The notes: generated by a model from the letters alone, not told the origin. A stretch of 64,000 bases of DNA from Rhodobacteraceae bacterium HLUCCO07 (GCA_001314705.1 LJSU01000014.1:1-64000), one strand, 5' to 3'; positions 55,297-64,000 are shown, numbered from the stretch's first letter. Made by a program: numbers and translations.

Positions 55297-55821
55297 ATGC
55301 GGGCGATTTCCGACAAGATCAACCGGCTTTCCTGGGGACTCAACCGGGTGGCGCTGGTGGGCGCGGCGCTTGCTGTCGCGCTCATGCTGGCCGCTGCCGG
55401 CTGGCAGGTGATCGCCCGCTACCTGCTCAACCAACCGCCCACCTGGACCGAGGAGCTTGCACGGTTTTCCATGGTCTGGGGCGGCCTTCTGGGCGCGTCC
55501 TGCGCGTATCGCTTTCAGCGCGATCCCAACCTGTTCCCGAATGCCATGCAGGCCCGCGGTGTTCGGGGGCTGGTCTTTACACTGGTGCGATCCTTCGGGG
55601 TGTTGTGTTTTGCCCTGCCGATCCTGTGGTTCAGTTTTCTTGGACCGGGCAACAACCCCGCACGCGGATACCTCGCGCGGTTGGCCGGTCGGCAGACCGA
55701 GACGATGGACCTGCCGATGGTGGTGTTCGGCATCGCGATCCCGCTGGCCTTCGCGCTGATCCTCATCCACGTCCTGGCGGATATCGTGACCGCGCTTTCA
55801 AATGTCGGGAATGACGAATGA
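55297..55821 (+). CDS. dctQ: TRAP transporter small permease
   Basis: A 174-residue membrane protein with four predicted helices, of the DctQ family: LMLAAAGWQVIARYLLNQPPTWTEELARF is characteristic (shown here in part as RYLLNQPPTWTEELARF). It starts three bases after dctP, and its last four bases overlap the M81 gene. It bridges the binding protein and the large permease. Confidence 0.92.
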   Translation: MRAISDKINRLSWGLNRVALVGAALAVALMLAAAGWQVIARYLLNQPPTWTEELARFSMVWGGLLGASCAYRFQRDPNLFPNAMQARGVRGLVFTLVRSFGVLCFALPILWFSFLGPGNNPARGYLARLAGRQTETMDLPMVVFGIAIPLAFALILIHVLADIVTALSNVGNDE

Positions 55822-57284
55822 AACTCTTCATGGCCTCGCTCGCAACGGAAACCAATTCCTTTTCGCCCATCCCGACAGGGTGGAGCGGGTTCAAGGAACA
55901 TCTCTACTCCAAGACCGCCTCGCGGGGCGAAGCAGGGTTGTACGCGGCGGCGTTGGCACGCTGGCGCACGATGGCCGAGGCGCGGGGCTGGGAGGTCGTC
56001 GAGGGGCTTTGCACCTTTGCGCAGCCGGCCGGCCCCACGGTGCGCGCGGTCTATGAGGCGATGCGCGACGACATTCTTGCCGATCTGCGCGCGGCGATGC
56101 CGGTCGACGTGGTCCTGATGTCGATGCACGGTGCGATGATCGCGCAGGGTTATGACGATTGCGAAGGCGACATGATGGCCCGCATCCGCGAGATCGTGGG
56201 GCCGCAGGTCAAGATCGGGCTGGAGCTCGACCCGCATTGCCACCTGACGGAACTGATGCTCGAAAAGGCGACCGCGATCATCTGCTACAAGGAATATCCG
56301 CATATCGACGTGGTGGAGCGGGCCGAAGAGCTTTTTGCCATTTGCGCCGACGCGGCCGAGGGGCGGACCGATCCGGTGATGCGCGATTACGACTGCCGGA
56401 TGATGGCGATGTATCACACGCCGTTCGAGCCGGTGCGCAGCTACGTGGATCGCATGTCGGCGATGGAGGGGCAGGGGGGGATCCTGTCGATCTCGCTGGC
56501 GCACGGGTTTCCGTGGGGGGACAATCCGCGTTGCGGCGCCCGCACGCTGGTGATCACCGATGGCGACGCCGCGCTGGCCGCGCGTCGTGCCGAGGAACTG
56601 GGGAAAGAGCTTTGGGAGATGCGCAACGATCTGCGCCGGTTTCCCAGCCTCGATGACGGTCTGGACCGTGCGATTGCCCTCAACGCGGCGCCCATCGTGC
56701 TGGCCGATTTCGCCGACAACGCGGGCGGCGGTGCGCCGTCGGATTCGACTTTTGTGTTGCGCGCGGCGCTGGACCGGGGGCTGAAGGATATCGCGATCGG
56801 AACCTTCTGGGATCCGGTGCTTGTGAGCATGTGCATCGACGCGGGCTTGGGCGCCGAGATGGCTGTGCGCGTGGGCGGCAAGATCGGGCCGATGTCGGGT
56901 GATCCCGTTGACCTCGTGGTGACGGTGCGTGGCATCGCGCGGGACGCGGTGCAGCATCTGGGCCGGGCCGCGATGAAGATGGGCGATTGCGTCTGGCTTG
57001 AGGCCGACGGTGTTCACATCGTGGTCAACACGCAGCGGACCCAGACATTCCACCCCGAGGCGTTCGAGAACCTCGGGATCGACCTGTCGAAGATGAAATA
57101 CGTGGTCGTGAAATCCTCGCAGCATTTCTATGACGGGTTCGCCCCCATTGCCGCCGAGGTCATCCACCTGGCCACCCCGGGCGCGATCACCCCGGATTTC
57201 AGCATCATTCCCTTTACCAAACGGGACGCCAATTACTGGCCCAAGACGGAAGACCCCTTTGCCGGCGAAAGGGTGGACCAATGA
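55818..57284 (+). CDS. M81 family metallohydrolase (MlrC-like)
   Basis: A 488-residue protein of the M81/MlrC family, related to the microcystin-degrading metallopeptidase MlrC. Conserved features are MASLATETNSFSPIPTGW, MSMHGAMIAQGYDD, the metal site LELDPHCHLTE, ICYKEYPHIDVVER and ADFADNAGGGAPSDSTF. It lacks a signal peptide and is cytosolic. It overlaps dctQ and the next amidohydrolase gene by four bases each. It most likely hydrolyses an amide or peptide-like compound imported by the TRAP system. Confidence 0.9.
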   Translation: MKLFMASLATETNSFSPIPTGWSGFKEHLYSKTASRGEAGLYAAALARWRTMAEARGWEVVEGLCTFAQPAGPTVRAVYEAMRDDILADLRAAMPVDVVLMSMHGAMIAQGYDDCEGDMMARIREIVGPQVKIGLELDPHCHLTELMLEKATAIICYKEYPHIDVVERAEELFAICADAAEGRTDPVMRDYDCRMMAMYHTPFEPVRSYVDRMSAMEGQGGILSISLAHGFPWGDNPRCGARTLVITDGDAALAARRAEELGKELWEMRNDLRRFPSLDDGLDRAIALNAAPIVLADFADNAGGGAPSDSTFVLRAALDRGLKDIAIGTFWDPVLVSMCIDAGLGAEMAVRVGGKIGPMSGDPVDLVVTVRGIARDAVQHLGRAAMKMGDCVWLEADGVHIVVNTQRTQTFHPEAFENLGIDLSKMKYVVVKSSQHFYDGFAPIAAEVIHLATPGAITPDFSIIPFTKRDANYWPKTEDPFAGERVDQ

Positions 57285-58783
57285 CCGAAGCATATGACAT
57301 CATCCTGCGAAACGGGCGCGTGATGGACCCTGAAACCGGCTTTGACGCGGTCTGTGACCTGGCCGTTTCGGGGGGCGAGATTTCCCGGATCGGAATGATC
57401 GACGGCACGGCCACGCGCGAGATCGACGCCACCGGGCTGATTGTCGCGCCGGGCTTTCTGGATCTGCACGCACATGGCCAATCGGTCGCCGCTGACCGGA
57501 TGCAGGCCTTTGACGGCGTCACCACGACGCTGGAGCTGGAGGTCGGCGCCATGCCGGTCGCCGGATGGTATGACAGGCAGGCCAGGGTTCCGCGCGCGCT
57601 GCATTACGGCACGGCCGCGGCATGGATTTTCGGGCGCAAGGCGGCCTTCGGCGCGATTGAGCTTGACGCGGACGTGCATCCGATCGACCAGATGGGCGCC
57701 GGGTCGGAAGACATGCGCTGGTCGACCGAGGCCGCCGATGCCGTGCAGACACGCCAGATCGTCGCCCATGTGCAACAGGGACTCGACGAGGGCGCAATCG
57801 GCATCGGTCTGCCCAATGGCTATGCCCCCGGTGCGGGGGTCAAGGAGATGGCAGAGATCTGCGATCTGGCCTATGAATACGGCACGCCGACTTTCACCCA
57901 TATCGCCTATCTCAGCAATATCGACCCGCAAAGCTCGGTTGACAGCTATGTTCGGCTGATCGGCCTGGCCGGCGCGACCGGGGCGCATATGCATATCTGC
58001 CACCTCAATTCGACATCGTTGATGGATATCGAACGCGTGGTCGAACTCGTCGCGAAGGCCCAGGAACAGGGCCTTCCGGTCACGACCGAGGCCTATCCTT
58101 ATGGCACAGGCGCGACCGTGGTCAGCGCGGGGTTCTTCATGGATCCGGATTTCACCAAGCGCACCGGCAGCGATTATTCCAATATCGAACTGGTCCACAA
58201 TCACCACCGGTTCACCGGCCGCGAGGACATGCGCGCGGCACGCGAGGCTTCGCCGACCGACCTGGTGATGTGGCATTTCCTCGACGTGAACGCGAATGAC
58301 GAGCACCGGCGCCTGCTGGATCTGTCGGTTACCTATCCGGGTGGGTCCATCGCGTCGGATGCGATGCCCTGGATCAACGAGGATGGCAGCATCTACGAGG
58401 GGCTCGAATGGCCGCTGCCCGATGCGCTTTCGGCGCATCCGCGCTCTTCGGGGACGTTCACGCGGTTCCTGCGCGAACATGTGCGCGAGCGTGCGACGAT
58501 GCCCCTGATGGATGCATTGGCCAAATGCACGATCCTGCCCGGCAGGGTGATCGAGGACTGTGTGCCGCAGATTGCGAAAAAGGTGCGCCTGCAGGAGGGC
58601 TGCGATGCGGATATCGTGGCATTCGACCTGGAGACCCTGACCGACAAGGCCGAGTTCACCGCGATGAACAGACCCTCAGAAGGGGTGCGGCATCTGCTGG
58701 TGGGCGGTGAATTCGTCATCTCGGACGGCATGTTGAACACGGATGCGGCACCGGGGCGCCCGATCCGGCGCACAATGAATTGA
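57281..58783 (+). CDS. D-aminoacylase-like amidohydrolase
   Basis: A 500-residue amidohydrolase-superfamily enzyme near N-acyl-D-amino-acid deacylases. Residues His63 and His65 in LDLHAHGQS are the first metal ligands; later motifs are GVTTTLELEVGAM, AIGIGLPNGYAPG, THIAYLS, HICHLNSTS, IASDAMPW and RPSEGVRHLLVGG. It is coupled to the M81 gene by ATGA, so both hydrolases probably act on the same import product. Alternatives are a D-glutamate deacylase or a dihydropyrimidinase-like enzyme. Confidence 0.88.
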   Translation: MTEAYDIILRNGRVMDPETGFDAVCDLAVSGGEISRIGMIDGTATREIDATGLIVAPGFLDLHAHGQSVAADRMQAFDGVTTTLELEVGAMPVAGWYDRQARVPRALHYGTAAAWIFGRKAAFGAIELDADVHPIDQMGAGSEDMRWSTEAADAVQTRQIVAHVQQGLDEGAIGIGLPNGYAPGAGVKEMAEICDLAYEYGTPTFTHIAYLSNIDPQSSVDSYVRLIGLAGATGAHMHICHLNSTSLMDIERVVELVAKAQEQGLPVTTEAYPYGTGATVVSAGFFMDPDFTKRTGSDYSNIELVHNHHRFTGREDMRAAREASPTDLVMWHFLDVNANDEHRRLLDLSVTYPGGSIASDAMPWINEDGSIYEGLEWPLPDALSAHPRSSGTFTRFLREHVRERATMPLMDALAKCTILPGRVIEDCVPQIAKKVRLQEGCDADIVAFDLETLTDKAEFTAMNRPSEGVRHLLVGGEFVISDGMLNTDAAPGRPIRRTMN

Positions 58784-59694
58784 GTGTTCCGGTCCTTCTC
58801 GTCACGGGGTTCCTGGGCGCGGGAAAGACCACGTTCATAAACCGGATGCTGCAGGGCGAGCACGGGCTTCGGATCGCGGCGATCGTCAACGATTTCGGGT
58901 CCATCAACATCGACGCGGCCTTGCTCGACGCCTCGGCCGAAGGGGTGATCGGGCTCAGGAACGGCTGTATCTGTTGCTCGTTGCAGGGCGATCTGATGCG
59001 AACGCTGAAACAGGTCATGGCCCGCGCGCCGAAACCCGAACTGATCGTGATCGAAGCCAGCGGCGTGGCCGATCCGGCCGGTATCGTGCAGTCCCTGATG
59101 GACCCCGTCATCTGGTCGCAGGCACGGCTCGAGACTGTGATCGGGATCGTGGATGCACCCGACGCGCTCCGGAGAAAGGACGACCCGCTTTGGCAAGCCC
59201 AGTTGCGCGGATCGGACATCCTTTTCCTGTCGAAGACCGCCGACTCCACGCCGCAAGACGTGACCGCGCTGCGGGCCGCGTTGAGCGTTCAGGGCAAGAA
59301 GCACATCTTCGACATGGAGGCGCCGATTCCGCTGTCCGCACTGTTCATCGAGGCCGGCGGCGAGCGCGACAACCTCACCGCACGCCCGCACGACGACAGC
59401 CGGTTCCTCCATCTGGAATGGGAATGTGACGGTCCGCTGGAGTTGCACGCCTTCCAGGAAACCATGTCACGGCTTGCCCACACGCTCTTGCGCGGCAAGG
59501 GGTTCGTCAGCTTCAGGGGCAGGACCGGCCGTATGCTTTTCCAGCTTGTCGGCACCCGTGCCGCCCTGTCGCCCGAACTCTCGGACGGGGAGGAGGGTTG
59601 CAAACTCGTACTGATCGGCGAACGCGGCGAGTTCGATCCCGATGCGGCGCTGCGTGCCCTTGACGCACTCCGGACACGCGACGCCCGGCAGTAA
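58780..59694 (+). CDS. COG0523 (CobW-type) GTPase, putative metallochaperone
   Basis: A 304-residue G3E-family GTPase. P-loop GFLGAGKTTFIN (Gly10-Thr17) and the metal-binding NGCICCSL (Cys63, Cys65, Cys66) identify COG0523; the usual NKxD reads SKTAD. A CobW C-terminal domain follows. It starts with TTG, overlapping the TGA of the amidohydrolase gene, so it is translationally coupled. The position right after two metallohydrolases points to a metal-delivery role for them rather than cobalamin synthesis. It is the last gene of the operon. Confidence 0.9.
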   Translation: MSVPVLLVTGFLGAGKTTFINRMLQGEHGLRIAAIVNDFGSINIDAALLDASAEGVIGLRNGCICCSLQGDLMRTLKQVMARAPKPELIVIEASGVADPAGIVQSLMDPVIWSQARLETVIGIVDAPDALRRKDDPLWQAQLRGSDILFLSKTADSTPQDVTALRAALSVQGKKHIFDMEAPIPLSALFIEAGGERDNLTARPHDDSRFLHLEWECDGPLELHAFQETMSRLAHTLLRGKGFVSFRGRTGRMLFQLVGTRAALSPELSDGEEGCKLVLIGERGEFDPDAALRALDALRTRDARQ

Positions 59695-59803
59695 TCGACA
59701 TTCGCGCCTCGCGCTTGGCTTTCGCGCCGCGGCAGGCACCGGGTGCGAGCAGGGCGTTTTTCGTCCCTGTTCGGGTACTGCGTCGCGTCTTCAGATTTCC
59801 TGC

Positions 59804-59832
59804 TTGACTCTGAATGAACGGCCATTCATTAA
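59804..59832 (+). promoter_or_regulatory. Promoter with TetR-type palindrome
   Basis: TTGACT (59804-59809) precedes the near-perfect palindrome AATGAACGG/CCATTCATT (59813-59830, one mismatched pair), which covers the presumed -10. AATGA..TCATT palindromes are typical of TetR/AcrR operators. The aminotransferase gene starts 34 bases later. No TetR gene is in the window, so it may lie past the right edge. Confidence 0.65.
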
Positions 59833-59864
59833 GTTGAGCCAAATGGTAGCAGCAGGATTTGACC

Positions 59865-61256
59865 ATGCGTAATCGTGACTTTGCCGCGACTCTTTCCTGG
59901 GATCAGGAGAACTTCGTCCATCCCTGGGAGGATATGGAAGGGCTTGGCGCCGGGGAGCGGAGCTTTGTCGAAAGCGCCGATGGTGTGCGCGTTACGACCG
60001 AGAACGCAGAGCGGTTGATAGACGGGCCGGGTGGCATGTGGTGCGTGCAACTGGGGTACGGAAATTCCGAGCTTGCCGAGGCGATGGCCCGGCAGGCCCG
60101 CGAGATGGCCTATTTCTCGCCGTTTACCGCGTCGAATTCCGTCAGCGCCCAACTTGCCCACGAGATCGCTTTGCGCACGCCGGGCGACCTCAACCGGGTG
60201 TTCTTTACCACCGGCGGGTCCACCGCCGTGGATACCGCGTTGCGCTTCGTTCAGTTTCGCAACAATCTGCTGGGCAAACCCGACAAGAAGATCGTGATCT
60301 CGCGCGAGAAAGCTTATCACGGGTCCACCTATCTTGCCGCAAGTGTCAGCGGCAAGGAACGGGACAAGAACTGGTTCGATCAGGCGGACGAGTTGACCCA
60401 TTTCCTGCCCGACGTGAACCCCTACAGGCGCCCGGCCGGCACGACTGTCGAAGAGTTCCTGGACGCCAAGGTCGCGGATCTTGAGAACGCCATACTGGAA
60501 ATCGGGGCGGACCGGGTCGCCGCCTTCATCGCCGAACCGATTCTGGCCTCTGGCGGGGTGGTGGTGCCACCCGAAGGATACCACCGGCGCTGCCGCGACA
60601 TCTGCCGCCGGCACGATGTTCTCTATATCTGCGACGAGGTGGTGACCGGCTTCGGGCGTCTCGGCCATTGGTTCGCATCGGAAACCGTGTTCGATATCGT
60701 GCCGGACATCATCACCTGCGCCAAGGGGCTGACATCAGGCTATGCGCCGATGGGCGCCTGCATCATCTCCGATCGCCTGATGCAGGACATCTCCGGGAAT
60801 GCGTCGCGCGGCGCCACGTTCTCCAACGGATACACCTATTCCGGTCACCCCGTCAGCGCCGCCGTCGCCTTGAAGAACATCGAGATCATGGAGCGCGACG
60901 GGGTCCTCGACCATGTGCGCCGCATTTCACCGCTGTTCCAGGAGCGGCTCTCGGATCTGTCGGGGCTGCCCATGGTCAGCGATACCCGCGGAATGGGCCT
61001 CGTGGGCTGCGTGGAGTGCAACGTGGATGGCATGGATGGCGAGGATGCCCTGCAACTCGACACCGAGATCGGCGCGCGTATCGATGCGCATTGCCAGAAG
61101 CTGGGCCTGTTGCTGCGCCCGATCATCAACATGTGCGTGTTTTCACCGCCGCTCATCATCGCGGAGGATGATGTCAACCTGATGTTCGACATCCTCGGCG
61201 AGGGTATTCGCCGTGCGGCGGACGATGTCGCGCGGCAACGCAGGCGCGGGGCATGA
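59865..61256 (+). CDS. Class III pyridoxal-phosphate aminotransferase
   Basis: A 463-residue omega-type aminotransferase. Features: FTTGGSTAVDTALRFVQ (cofactor phosphate site), AYHGSTYLAASVSG, ICDEVVTGFGRLG with Asp257, and the cofactor Lys287 in DIITCAKGLTSGYAPMG. A TTG six bases upstream is in frame, but the ATG at 59865 has AGCAGGA at good spacing. Followed by an ABC transporter of the polyamine type, it probably removes an amino group from an imported amine such as a polyamine, taurine-like or aromatic amine. Confidence 0.93.
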   Translation: MRNRDFAATLSWDQENFVHPWEDMEGLGAGERSFVESADGVRVTTENAERLIDGPGGMWCVQLGYGNSELAEAMARQAREMAYFSPFTASNSVSAQLAHEIALRTPGDLNRVFFTTGGSTAVDTALRFVQFRNNLLGKPDKKIVISREKAYHGSTYLAASVSGKERDKNWFDQADELTHFLPDVNPYRRPAGTTVEEFLDAKVADLENAILEIGADRVAAFIAEPILASGGVVVPPEGYHRRCRDICRRHDVLYICDEVVTGFGRLGHWFASETVFDIVPDIITCAKGLTSGYAPMGACIISDRLMQDISGNASRGATFSNGYTYSGHPVSAAVALKNIEIMERDGVLDHVRRISPLFQERLSDLSGLPMVSDTRGMGLVGCVECNVDGMDGEDALQLDTEIGARIDAHCQKLGLLLRPIINMCVFSPPLIIAEDDVNLMFDILGEGIRRAADDVARQRRRGA

Positions 61257-61299
61257 GCGACATGCCGTGTGATCCTTTGTCCAATGGAAGGGGGATAGT

Positions 61300-62154
61300 G
61301 TGACGCTCGAAAGCGACCGAAGCGGTGTTTTCCTCGCCATGCCGGCCACGGTCTATGTCGGGCTGCTTGTCGCGGCGCCTCTCGGTGTTCTGGTCATGTA
61401 CAGCTTCTGGACACAGACCTATGTCGACATCGACCGAACGTTCACCTGGGAAAACTACCGCGCCGCGTTCAGCGATCCCCTGGTTCGCCAGCTGCTGGTG
61501 CGCTCGGTCTGGATGGCGGGCCTGGTCACGCTGCTGACCGTGCTGCTGGCCTATCCGATCGCGTATTTTGTCGCCTTTCGCGCCAGGCGCAAGATGTTGT
61601 GGCTCTTGCTGATCACTATTCCGTTCTGGATAAGTTACCTGCTGCGCGTGTTTGCGTGGAAACTGATCCTCGGGTTCAACGGATTGCTCAACAGCGGCCT
61701 CGCCAGCCTTGGGCTGATAAACGAGCCGCTCGACTTCCTGCTCTACAATGAACTTGCGGTCATCATCACCCTGGCACATGCTTGGGCGCCCTTCGCGATT
61801 CTTCCCATTTACGTGTCGCTTCAGAAGATCGACAGGAGCCTGCTCGAAGCGGCCACCGATCTGGGGTGCGGGAAACTCGGACGTTTCTTGAGGGTGACGC
61901 TGCCCCTGACGGTTCCGGGCATCATTGCCTCCTGCCTGATCATCTTCATCCCGACAGTCGGCGATTACGTGACCCCGGCATTGGTGGGCGGCTCGGACGG
62001 CAAGATGGTTGCCAACCTGATCCAGGTCTATTTCGGTTCCGCCAACAACTGGCCGCTGGGCGCGACGCTGTCGCTGATGACGATGGTTTCCGTGGGGGCC
62101 GTGGCCATTAGCTTCGTGGCGCTCGTGCGGGGCGCCGGAAAGGCAATTCGATGA
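61300..62154 (+). CDS. Polyamine-type ABC transporter permease (PotB-like)
   Basis: A 284-residue permease with six predicted membrane helices. The inner-membrane coupling loop DRSLLEAATDLGCGKLGRFL is of the EAA type and precedes VTLPLTVPGIIAS; this arrangement is typical of PotB/PotH. It begins with GTG at 61300 behind AAGGGGG. Its stop overlaps the next permease by four bases. Confidence 0.93.
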   Translation: MTLESDRSGVFLAMPATVYVGLLVAAPLGVLVMYSFWTQTYVDIDRTFTWENYRAAFSDPLVRQLLVRSVWMAGLVTLLTVLLAYPIAYFVAFRARRKMLWLLLITIPFWISYLLRVFAWKLILGFNGLLNSGLASLGLINEPLDFLLYNELAVIITLAHAWAPFAILPIYVSLQKIDRSLLEAATDLGCGKLGRFLRVTLPLTVPGIIASCLIIFIPTVGDYVTPALVGGSDGKMVANLIQVYFGSANNWPLGATLSLMTMVSVGAVAISFVALVRGAGKAIR

Positions 62155-62960
62155 CACGTCTTGCAAGATTCGCCCCCGGCCTGAGGGCCTATGCGGTCAT
62201 TTACCTGTTGTTTCTTTACCTGCCCGTCCTGTTGATTCCGCTGTTCTCGTTCAGCGAAGGCACGGTTGTGGCCTTCCCGATCTCGGGCTTCACCTTCAAG
62301 TGGTACGGGCAACTCGCAACACAGGACACCCTGCTGCAATCGCTGGTCAACAGTGCCATCGTGGGGGCGGGGACGGCGGTGCTCAGCACGTCGCTGGGAT
62401 TGTTCGCCGCGCGGGCCTATATTCGGCACGATTTCCCCGGGCGCAGGGCTTCCGAAGGTCTGGTGATGCTGCCGCTGGTGACCCCGGTGATCATCGTCGC
62501 TTCGGCGATGCTGGCGCTGTTCCTGCTGATCGGGCTGCGGCCGTCGCTGTTGACAGTCATACTTGGCCATACATTCCTGACGGTTCCCTTTGCCGTTTCC
62601 ATCCTCAAATCGGCCTTCGAGGAATTCGATCCATCGCTGGAAGAGGCCGCCTATGACCTGGGGGAATCCGTCTGGGGCACGTTCCGGCGGGTGACCCTGC
62701 CGATCGTGGCGCCGGGTATCGTTTCGAGCCTGCTGGTCACCTTCACGGTATCCTTCGACGAATTCGTCCTGGCGTTCTTTCTGTCGGGCGATCAGCCAAC
62801 GCTGCCGGTCTATATCTGGAGCCAGATCCGCTTTCCCGCGAAACTGCCCAACACGCTGGCGCTTGGCTCGCTGCTGCTGGGGTTTTCCGTGCTGCTGCTG
62901 ATCGCCGCCGAGTTCTTCCGCCGCAAATCGAGAAACGCGATCGCCAAGGTGAAAGGGTGA
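62151..62960 (+). CDS. Polyamine-type ABC transporter permease (PotC-like)
   Basis: A 269-residue permease of the PotC/PotI type: FPISGFTFKWYGQL near the N terminus, and the EAA loop FDPSLEEAAYDLGESVW before VTLPIVAPGIVSSLL. It overlaps the PotB-like gene by ATGA and is followed seven bases later by the ATPase gene. Together they form the membrane channel for an amine or amino-acid-like solute. Confidence 0.93.
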   Translation: MTRLARFAPGLRAYAVIYLLFLYLPVLLIPLFSFSEGTVVAFPISGFTFKWYGQLATQDTLLQSLVNSAIVGAGTAVLSTSLGLFAARAYIRHDFPGRRASEGLVMLPLVTPVIIVASAMLALFLLIGLRPSLLTVILGHTFLTVPFAVSILKSAFEEFDPSLEEAAYDLGESVWGTFRRVTLPIVAPGIVSSLLVTFTVSFDEFVLAFFLSGDQPTLPVYIWSQIRFPAKLPNTLALGSLLLGFSVLLLIAAEFFRRKSRNAIAKVKG

Positions 62961-62967
62961 CACCGAC

Positions 62968-64000
62968 ATGACCGGAAACACGATCATTGAACTCATCGAC
63001 GTCGAGAAACACTTTCGCTCGTTCGTCGCGCTTTCGAATTTCAGTCTCGATCTGAAAGAAGGCGAGTTCTTCTCGTTGGTCGGACCGTCAGGATGCGGCA
63101 AGACGACCGCCCTGCGCATCATCGCAGGGTTCCAGGAGCCGACCTCGGGCGTGATCCGGATCGGTGGGCAGGACATGCGTGCGATCCCGGCCAACCGGCG
63201 CCCGACCAACATGGTGTTTCAAAGCTATGCAATCTTTCCGCACCTGAATGTCGCCGACAACGTGGGCTTTGGCCTGGCCAAGTCGGGCCTGTCCCGCGCG
63301 GAGCGCAAACAGCGGATCGGCGAGGCGCTCGAGATGGTTGCCCTCGACGGGCTGCAGCGCCGCAATGCGCATGAACTGTCCGGCGGGCAACGCCAGCGCG
63401 TTGCCCTCGCCCGGGCGCTCGTCATGCGACCCAAGGTGCTTTTGCTCGATGAGCCGCTTTCGGCCCTCGACAAGAACATGCGCGAGTCGATGCAGTTCGA
63501 ATTGCGCCGGCTACAGCAATCCATCGGTATCACGTTCGTGATGGTCACGCATGACCAGTACGAAGCGATGACGATGTCGGACAGGATCGGTGTGATGTTC
63601 GATGGCCGCCTCGAACAGGTTGACGCGCCCTCCGCTCTCTATGCCTTTCCGGCCAATCCCAAGGTCGCCTCTTTCATTGGTGGCATGAATTTCCTGCCCG
63701 CCACGCTTCTGAATGAACGAAACGCAACGCTTTCGATCGAGATCGCCGGACTTGGATCGCTCGATATCGGGATGAACCCGGGAGTGACACGCCATGAGCG
63801 CGATCTGCTTGTCGGCCTTCGTCCCGAGCAACTCTACATCGGACGCGACGCGCCGACCGATTACGATGTCACGGCACAAGGCACCGTGACCGACATCGCC
63901 TTCTACGGCGAGAGCGTGCGCTATCACGTCCAGATCAATGGCGTGCCGGAGCCTGTCTCGGTTTCCGTTCCCAACTATTTCCACACGGTCGACTTCAAGC
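62968..64000 (+). CDS. Polyamine-type ABC transporter ATPase (PotA-like), partial
   Basis: The gene starts with ATG at 62968 and runs off the right edge, with at least 344 codons visible and no stop. Walker A is GPSGCGKTTALRI, the signature ELSGGQRQRVALARAL, Walker B VLLLDEPLSALD, and the switch His lies in VMVTHDQYEAM. A TOBE domain follows (LLVGLRPEQLYIGRD). This order fits PotA/FbpC-type ATPases. The matching solute-binding protein is not in the window and probably lies beyond the edge. Confidence 0.94.
   Translation, partial: MTGNTIIELIDVEKHFRSFVALSNFSLDLKEGEFFSLVGPSGCGKTTALRIIAGFQEPTSGVIRIGGQDMRAIPANRRPTNMVFQSYAIFPHLNVADNVGFGLAKSGLSRAERKQRIGEALEMVALDGLQRRNAHELSGGQRQRVALARALVMRPKVLLLDEPLSALDKNMRESMQFELRRLQQSIGITFVMVTHDQYEAMTMSDRIGVMFDGRLEQVDAPSALYAFPANPKVASFIGGMNFLPATLLNERNATLSIEIAGLGSLDIGMNPGVTRHERDLLVGLRPEQLYIGRDAPTDYDVTAQGTVTDIAFYGESVRYHVQINGVPEPVSVSVPNYFHTVDFK

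Noticed and set aside
58780..59694. Cobalamin-synthesis CobW
   Set aside because: The gene is 30 kb from cobS/cobT and overlaps two metallohydrolase genes, which points to a metallochaperone role.

Overview
The window is GC-rich DNA from an alphaproteobacterium, almost certainly a Rhodobacteraceae (Roseobacter-group) chromosome. Supporting signs are a ftsZ-lpxC-bamD-recN block, a CIRCE-controlled groESL operon, aerobic-type cobS/cobT cobaltochelatase genes next to a J-domain gene and bolA, a split TRAP transporter, and a short intergenic repeat of the GGATATTT..GGCCAAATGAA type. This placement comes from gene content and family knowledge, not from a database search. No rRNA, tRNA, insertion sequence, CRISPR array or prophage gene was seen.

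Left part (0-36 kb, mostly core genome). A hydrolase and a TraB/GumN gene precede groES-groEL. After groEL come five successive hairpins ending in a T tract. Next are a VOC protein, an EamA permease, a Nudix hydrolase, a secreted lipase-like protein, a PhnM-like amidohydrolase and a c-type cytochrome. From 9.2 to 14.1 kb a leftward operon hpaF-hpaE-hpaD-cupin-hpaG-hpaH encodes meta-cleavage of homoprotocatechuate and has a palindromic operator in its promoter. This operon lies directly upstream of ftsZ, where ftsQ/ftsA would be expected. Then follow lpxC, bamD, recN, a D-lactate-dehydrogenase-like flavoprotein, a ClC channel, DUF427, Xaa-Pro aminopeptidase, cobT, cobS, a Tat-exported MsrB, a J-domain protein, bolA, DUF4177, a thioesterase, a HemJ-like membrane protein, gatB, a 58-residue small protein, an unknown 429-residue protein and a lytic transglycosylase.

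Right part (36-64 kb) is an accessory catabolic region in three modules. Module 1 (36.5-51.1 kb) is a leftward operon: a regulator with a winged helix-turn-helix fused to a whole family-1 solute-binding domain; an SDR dehydrogenase; an M24-fold enzyme with a substituted metal ligand; E1-alpha and E1-beta of a thiamine-dependent 2-oxo-acid or acetoin dehydrogenase; a two-lipoyl-domain protein with a degenerate E2 domain; a frameshifted aldehyde dehydrogenase; and a separate catalytic E2. Opposite it runs a complete CUT2-type (ribose-like) ABC transporter. Together these look like import and oxidative cleavage of one unknown small polyol-, sugar- or ketol-like compound.

Module 2 (51.1-59.7 kb) is a XRE-cupin regulator divergent from an operon of a FAD oxidoreductase, a TRAP transporter (large subunit broken by one amber codon), an M81/MlrC metallohydrolase, a D-aminoacylase-like amidohydrolase and a COG0523 GTPase. 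Modules 1 and 2 share an ATTTCGTA-type half-site in their divergent control regions. Module 3 (59.8-64 kb, running off the end) is a class III aminotransferase with a PotABC-like transporter behind a TetR-type palindrome. The most unusual items are the HTH/solute-binding-protein fusion regulator and the split E2 architecture of module 1.
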